DNA of 15,802 bases, taken from the NCBI GenBank assembly GCA_023397475.1, contig JAEWUD010000003.1, forward strand, positions 1 to 15,802, read 5' to 3'. Positions 14,369 to 15,802 of this stretch are shown here, piece by piece; the stretch's first letter is position 1, and each line of letters opens with the position of its first letter. Origin of the DNA: Bacillota bacterium (lineage in GTDB: Bacteria; Bacillota; Clostridia; Saccharofermentanales; Saccharofermentanaceae). The translations under genes and the position numbers were made by a program. Under the pieces are notes generated by a model. It was not told where the DNA came from. It made no database searches and was given only the letters and a program-made list of their open reading frames with translations.

Positions 14369-15388
14369 ATGGTAGAACCCATTGATGTGAACCGTCCCGC
14401 TCTTTTGGAAGATCGAACTTTCTTGTCCGGCAGCCGTGACGAAACGAAACCAACGGTTGTGGTCAGCCGTTGTCTGGGTTTCTGTAAGTGCCGATACAAC
14501 GGAGATGTCATCTCCGTACCGTTCGTTCGCGAACTTCTTCCGTATGTAAACGTCGTGACTGTTTGCCCGGAGGTGGATATCGGGTTGGGAATTCCCAGAA
14601 ATCCTGTTCGCCTGCTGCTTCAAGACGGCAAGGTCGAGCTCTATCAGAGTTCTGAAGAGAAGACGTACACGGAAGTAATGCGAGAATACTCGGAAGGATT
14701 CCTGGCAACGGTCGGAGCGGTGCATGGCTTTATCCTTAAGGGTCGATCGCCATCCTGCGGTATCAAGGATGTGAAGATCTATAAGGGCAAAGACAAAGGC
14801 GCGGCATCCGAGAAAGGCATCGGGATTTTCGCGACGTATGCGATCGATTATGCGGGGGACCATCCGGTGGAAGAGGAGGGGCGACTGACAAATTATGCGA
14901 TTCGGGAACATTTCCTGACGAGACTGTTCACGTTCTTCCGTTTCGAGAAATGCGTGGAGTCCGGACGGATGCGCGATCTCATCGCCTTCCACGCCACCCA
15001 TAAGTACCTTCTGCTCGCCTACAACCAGAGCCAGTACAGAACTCTCGGCAGCATTGTCGCAAATCACGAAAAGAAGCCCTTCGCGGAGGTTGTATCGCTC
15101 TATCGTGAGCACCTCGGTAAAGCGCTCTCTCGATTGCCGGCGAAAAGTAATTTCATCAACACGTTTCAGCATATCTTCGGATATTTCTCCGATCAGATTT
15201 CTCCGCGGGAGAAGGCATTTCTTCTGGATCGTTTCGAGAAGTTCCGTGAAGACAGGGTGCACGGCAGCGTCGTGATTAACCTTCTTCATACCTATGTGAT
15301 TCAATACAACAAGGAGTATCTTCTGGACCAGGTGATCTGGATGCCATATCCGGAAGCACTCCTCGATATCCACGATTCCGGAAAATAG
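14369..15388 (+). CDS. DUF523-DUF1722 fusion protein (TudS-like / YbgA-like)
   Basis: A 339-residue cytoplasmic protein. The N-terminal half is DUF523, with VVVSRCLGFCKCRYNG (31-45), VCPEVDIGLGIPR (65-77) and GRSPSCG (125-131). Cys35, Cys41, Cys66 and Cys130 include the conserved ligands that in the DUF523 enzyme TudS hold a [4Fe-4S] cluster used for thiouracil desulfuration. The C-terminal half is DUF1722 (YbgA family), recognisable from FHATHKYLLLAYNQSQYRTL and the HIFGYFSDQIS segment. The fusion is a known architecture whose biological role is unsettled. The start is ATG 14369, with GGAGG six bases before it. It lies only 16 bases after the dehydrogenase stop and so forms an operon with it; the functional link is not obvious. 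The first 28 residues are an extra N-terminal tail. Confidence 0.9.
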   Translation: MVEPIDVNRPALLEDRTFLSGSRDETKPTVVVSRCLGFCKCRYNGDVISVPFVRELLPYVNVVTVCPEVDIGLGIPRNPVRLLLQDGKVELYQSSEEKTYTEVMREYSEGFLATVGAVHGFILKGRSPSCGIKDVKIYKGKDKGAASEKGIGIFATYAIDYAGDHPVEEEGRLTNYAIREHFLTRLFTFFRFEKCVESGRMRDLIAFHATHKYLLLAYNQSQYRTLGSIVANHEKKPFAEVVSLYREHLGKALSRLPAKSNFINTFQHIFGYFSDQISPREKAFLLDRFEKFREDRVHGSVVINLLHTYVIQYNKEYLLDQVIWMPYPEALLDIHDSGK

Positions 15389-15444
15389 TAGATCGATCTA
15401 TCCGCTACTTCCAAGGGAATATCTCAAACCCGGATTACCGGAGA

Positions 15445-15480
15445 AATGAATCCTGCATATATCGGTATGCGGGATTCATT
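15445..15480 (+). terminator. Strong hairpin terminator of the dehydrogenase-DUF523 operon
   Basis: A 15-bp stem with a single G-U pair joins 15445-15459 (AATGAATCCTGCATA) to 15466-15480 (TATGCGGGATTCATT) around a six-base loop. TTCCTGCTCTTTGTTCTC follows. It starts 56 bases after the DUF523-DUF1722 stop codon. Confidence 0.85.
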
Positions 15481-15545
15481 TTCCTGCTCTTTGTTCTCGA
15501 AAGATTACTGGATGCCCTCGCCGAACAAAGATGATCCCTTACAAA

Positions 15546-15708
15546 GGCCTGATAGGATAAGCCGGTAACTGGCTTGATACGAAAAGCTGATACGAGGCTT
15601 GATGCGCAAAGTCGGTAAGAGGCTTGATAGGAAAAGCCGGTAACTGGTTTGATACGAAAAGTCGATAAGAGGACAATTGCGTAAAGCCTGTATGAGGTCT
15701 GAATTGCG
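15546..15708. repeat. Tandem 25-bp repeat with a 75-bp superperiod
   Basis: Six full units of 25 bases start at 15546, 15571, 15596, 15621, 15646 and 15671, with a partial seventh to about 15708. A typical unit is GGCTTGATACGAAAAGC plus a variable end. Bases 9-11 cycle AGG, ACG, GCG, AGG, ACG, GCG, and units 1 and 4 match at 23 of 25 positions, so the array is built of 75-base triplets. AAGCC and GGCTT from adjacent units can pair. The array is noncoding as far as I can tell; open frames across it on the minus strand have no start signals. The remaining bases to the window end hold only a weak TACGAAAT/ATTTCGTA inverted repeat (15748-15778). Confidence 0.9.
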
Positions 15709-15802
15709 TTGTAGTGAATTATGCAAAAATATATATCTATGACTACGTACGAAATATAAAAAAATTGCCCATTTCGTATGTGCATCAATGAGAAATAACC
15801 GC

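Noticed and set aside
14355..14375. Leader mini-ORF MRRQLW overlapping the DUF523 start
   Set aside because: It is formed by the GGAGG ribosome-binding site itself following a chance ATG and has no ribosome-binding site of its own.
15435..15788. Minus-strand repeat protein across the 25-bp array
   Set aside because: It overlaps the strong terminator and has no start signal; its repeats simply reflect the 75-bp superperiod.

Overview
The window reads as a chromosomal segment of a mid-GC anaerobic bacterium, most likely in or near the Bacillota (Clostridia). This is inferred, not proven. The pointers are strong AGGAG/GGAGG ribosome-binding sites, mixed ATG/GTG/TTG starts, an EFR1-type flavodoxin/ferredoxin gene, a DUF4143 ATPase, a Clostridia-style RHS core, and a secreted surface protein with a Pro/Thr stalk. 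No rRNA, tRNA, CRISPR or complete insertion sequence was seen.

Left part (1-2320): the C-terminal tip of an RHS-repeat protein enters from the left edge and ends tail-to-tail, with overlapping stop codons, against an AAA_14/DUF4143 ATPase on the minus strand. Behind the ATPase promoter lies a scar. It holds a roughly 265-bp degenerate copy of the 3' end and terminator of the M28 peptidase gene found about 6.5 kb further on. This abuts a broken RHS core fragment that carries a 64-nt insertion and a one-base frameshift. Then come a small zinc-ribbon membrane protein (minus strand) and intergenic DNA.

Middle (2900-6920): a probable operon holds a GT39-like membrane glycosyltransferase and a MerR-family regulator that overlap by 4 nt. 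After a promoter with a long MerR-type spacer comes a flavodoxin-4Fe4S (EFR1-like) gene, split by a single in-frame TAA. This block lies between two arrays of one 75-bp palindromic tandem repeat: three units at 2910-3109 and six units at 6461-6920, in inverted orientation to each other.

Right part (6920-15802): an Old Yellow Enzyme-type flavin oxidoreductase converges on a membrane-bound M28 metallopeptidase, with a shared hairpin terminator between them. Divergent from the peptidase is a secreted surface protein (choice-of-anchor J, InlB-type repeats, long Pro/Thr stalk, C-terminal membrane anchor). A lipoprotein PQQ-type aldose dehydrogenase (YliI-like) and a DUF523-DUF1722 protein then form a two-gene operon ending at a strong terminator. 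A third array, of 25-bp units with a 75-bp superperiod, closes the window.

The least explained signals are the 75-bp palindromic arrays, whose inner stem shows covariation, and the octamer TTTTCGCG. By hand count the octamer occurs 18 times on the two strands, against about 0.5 expected.
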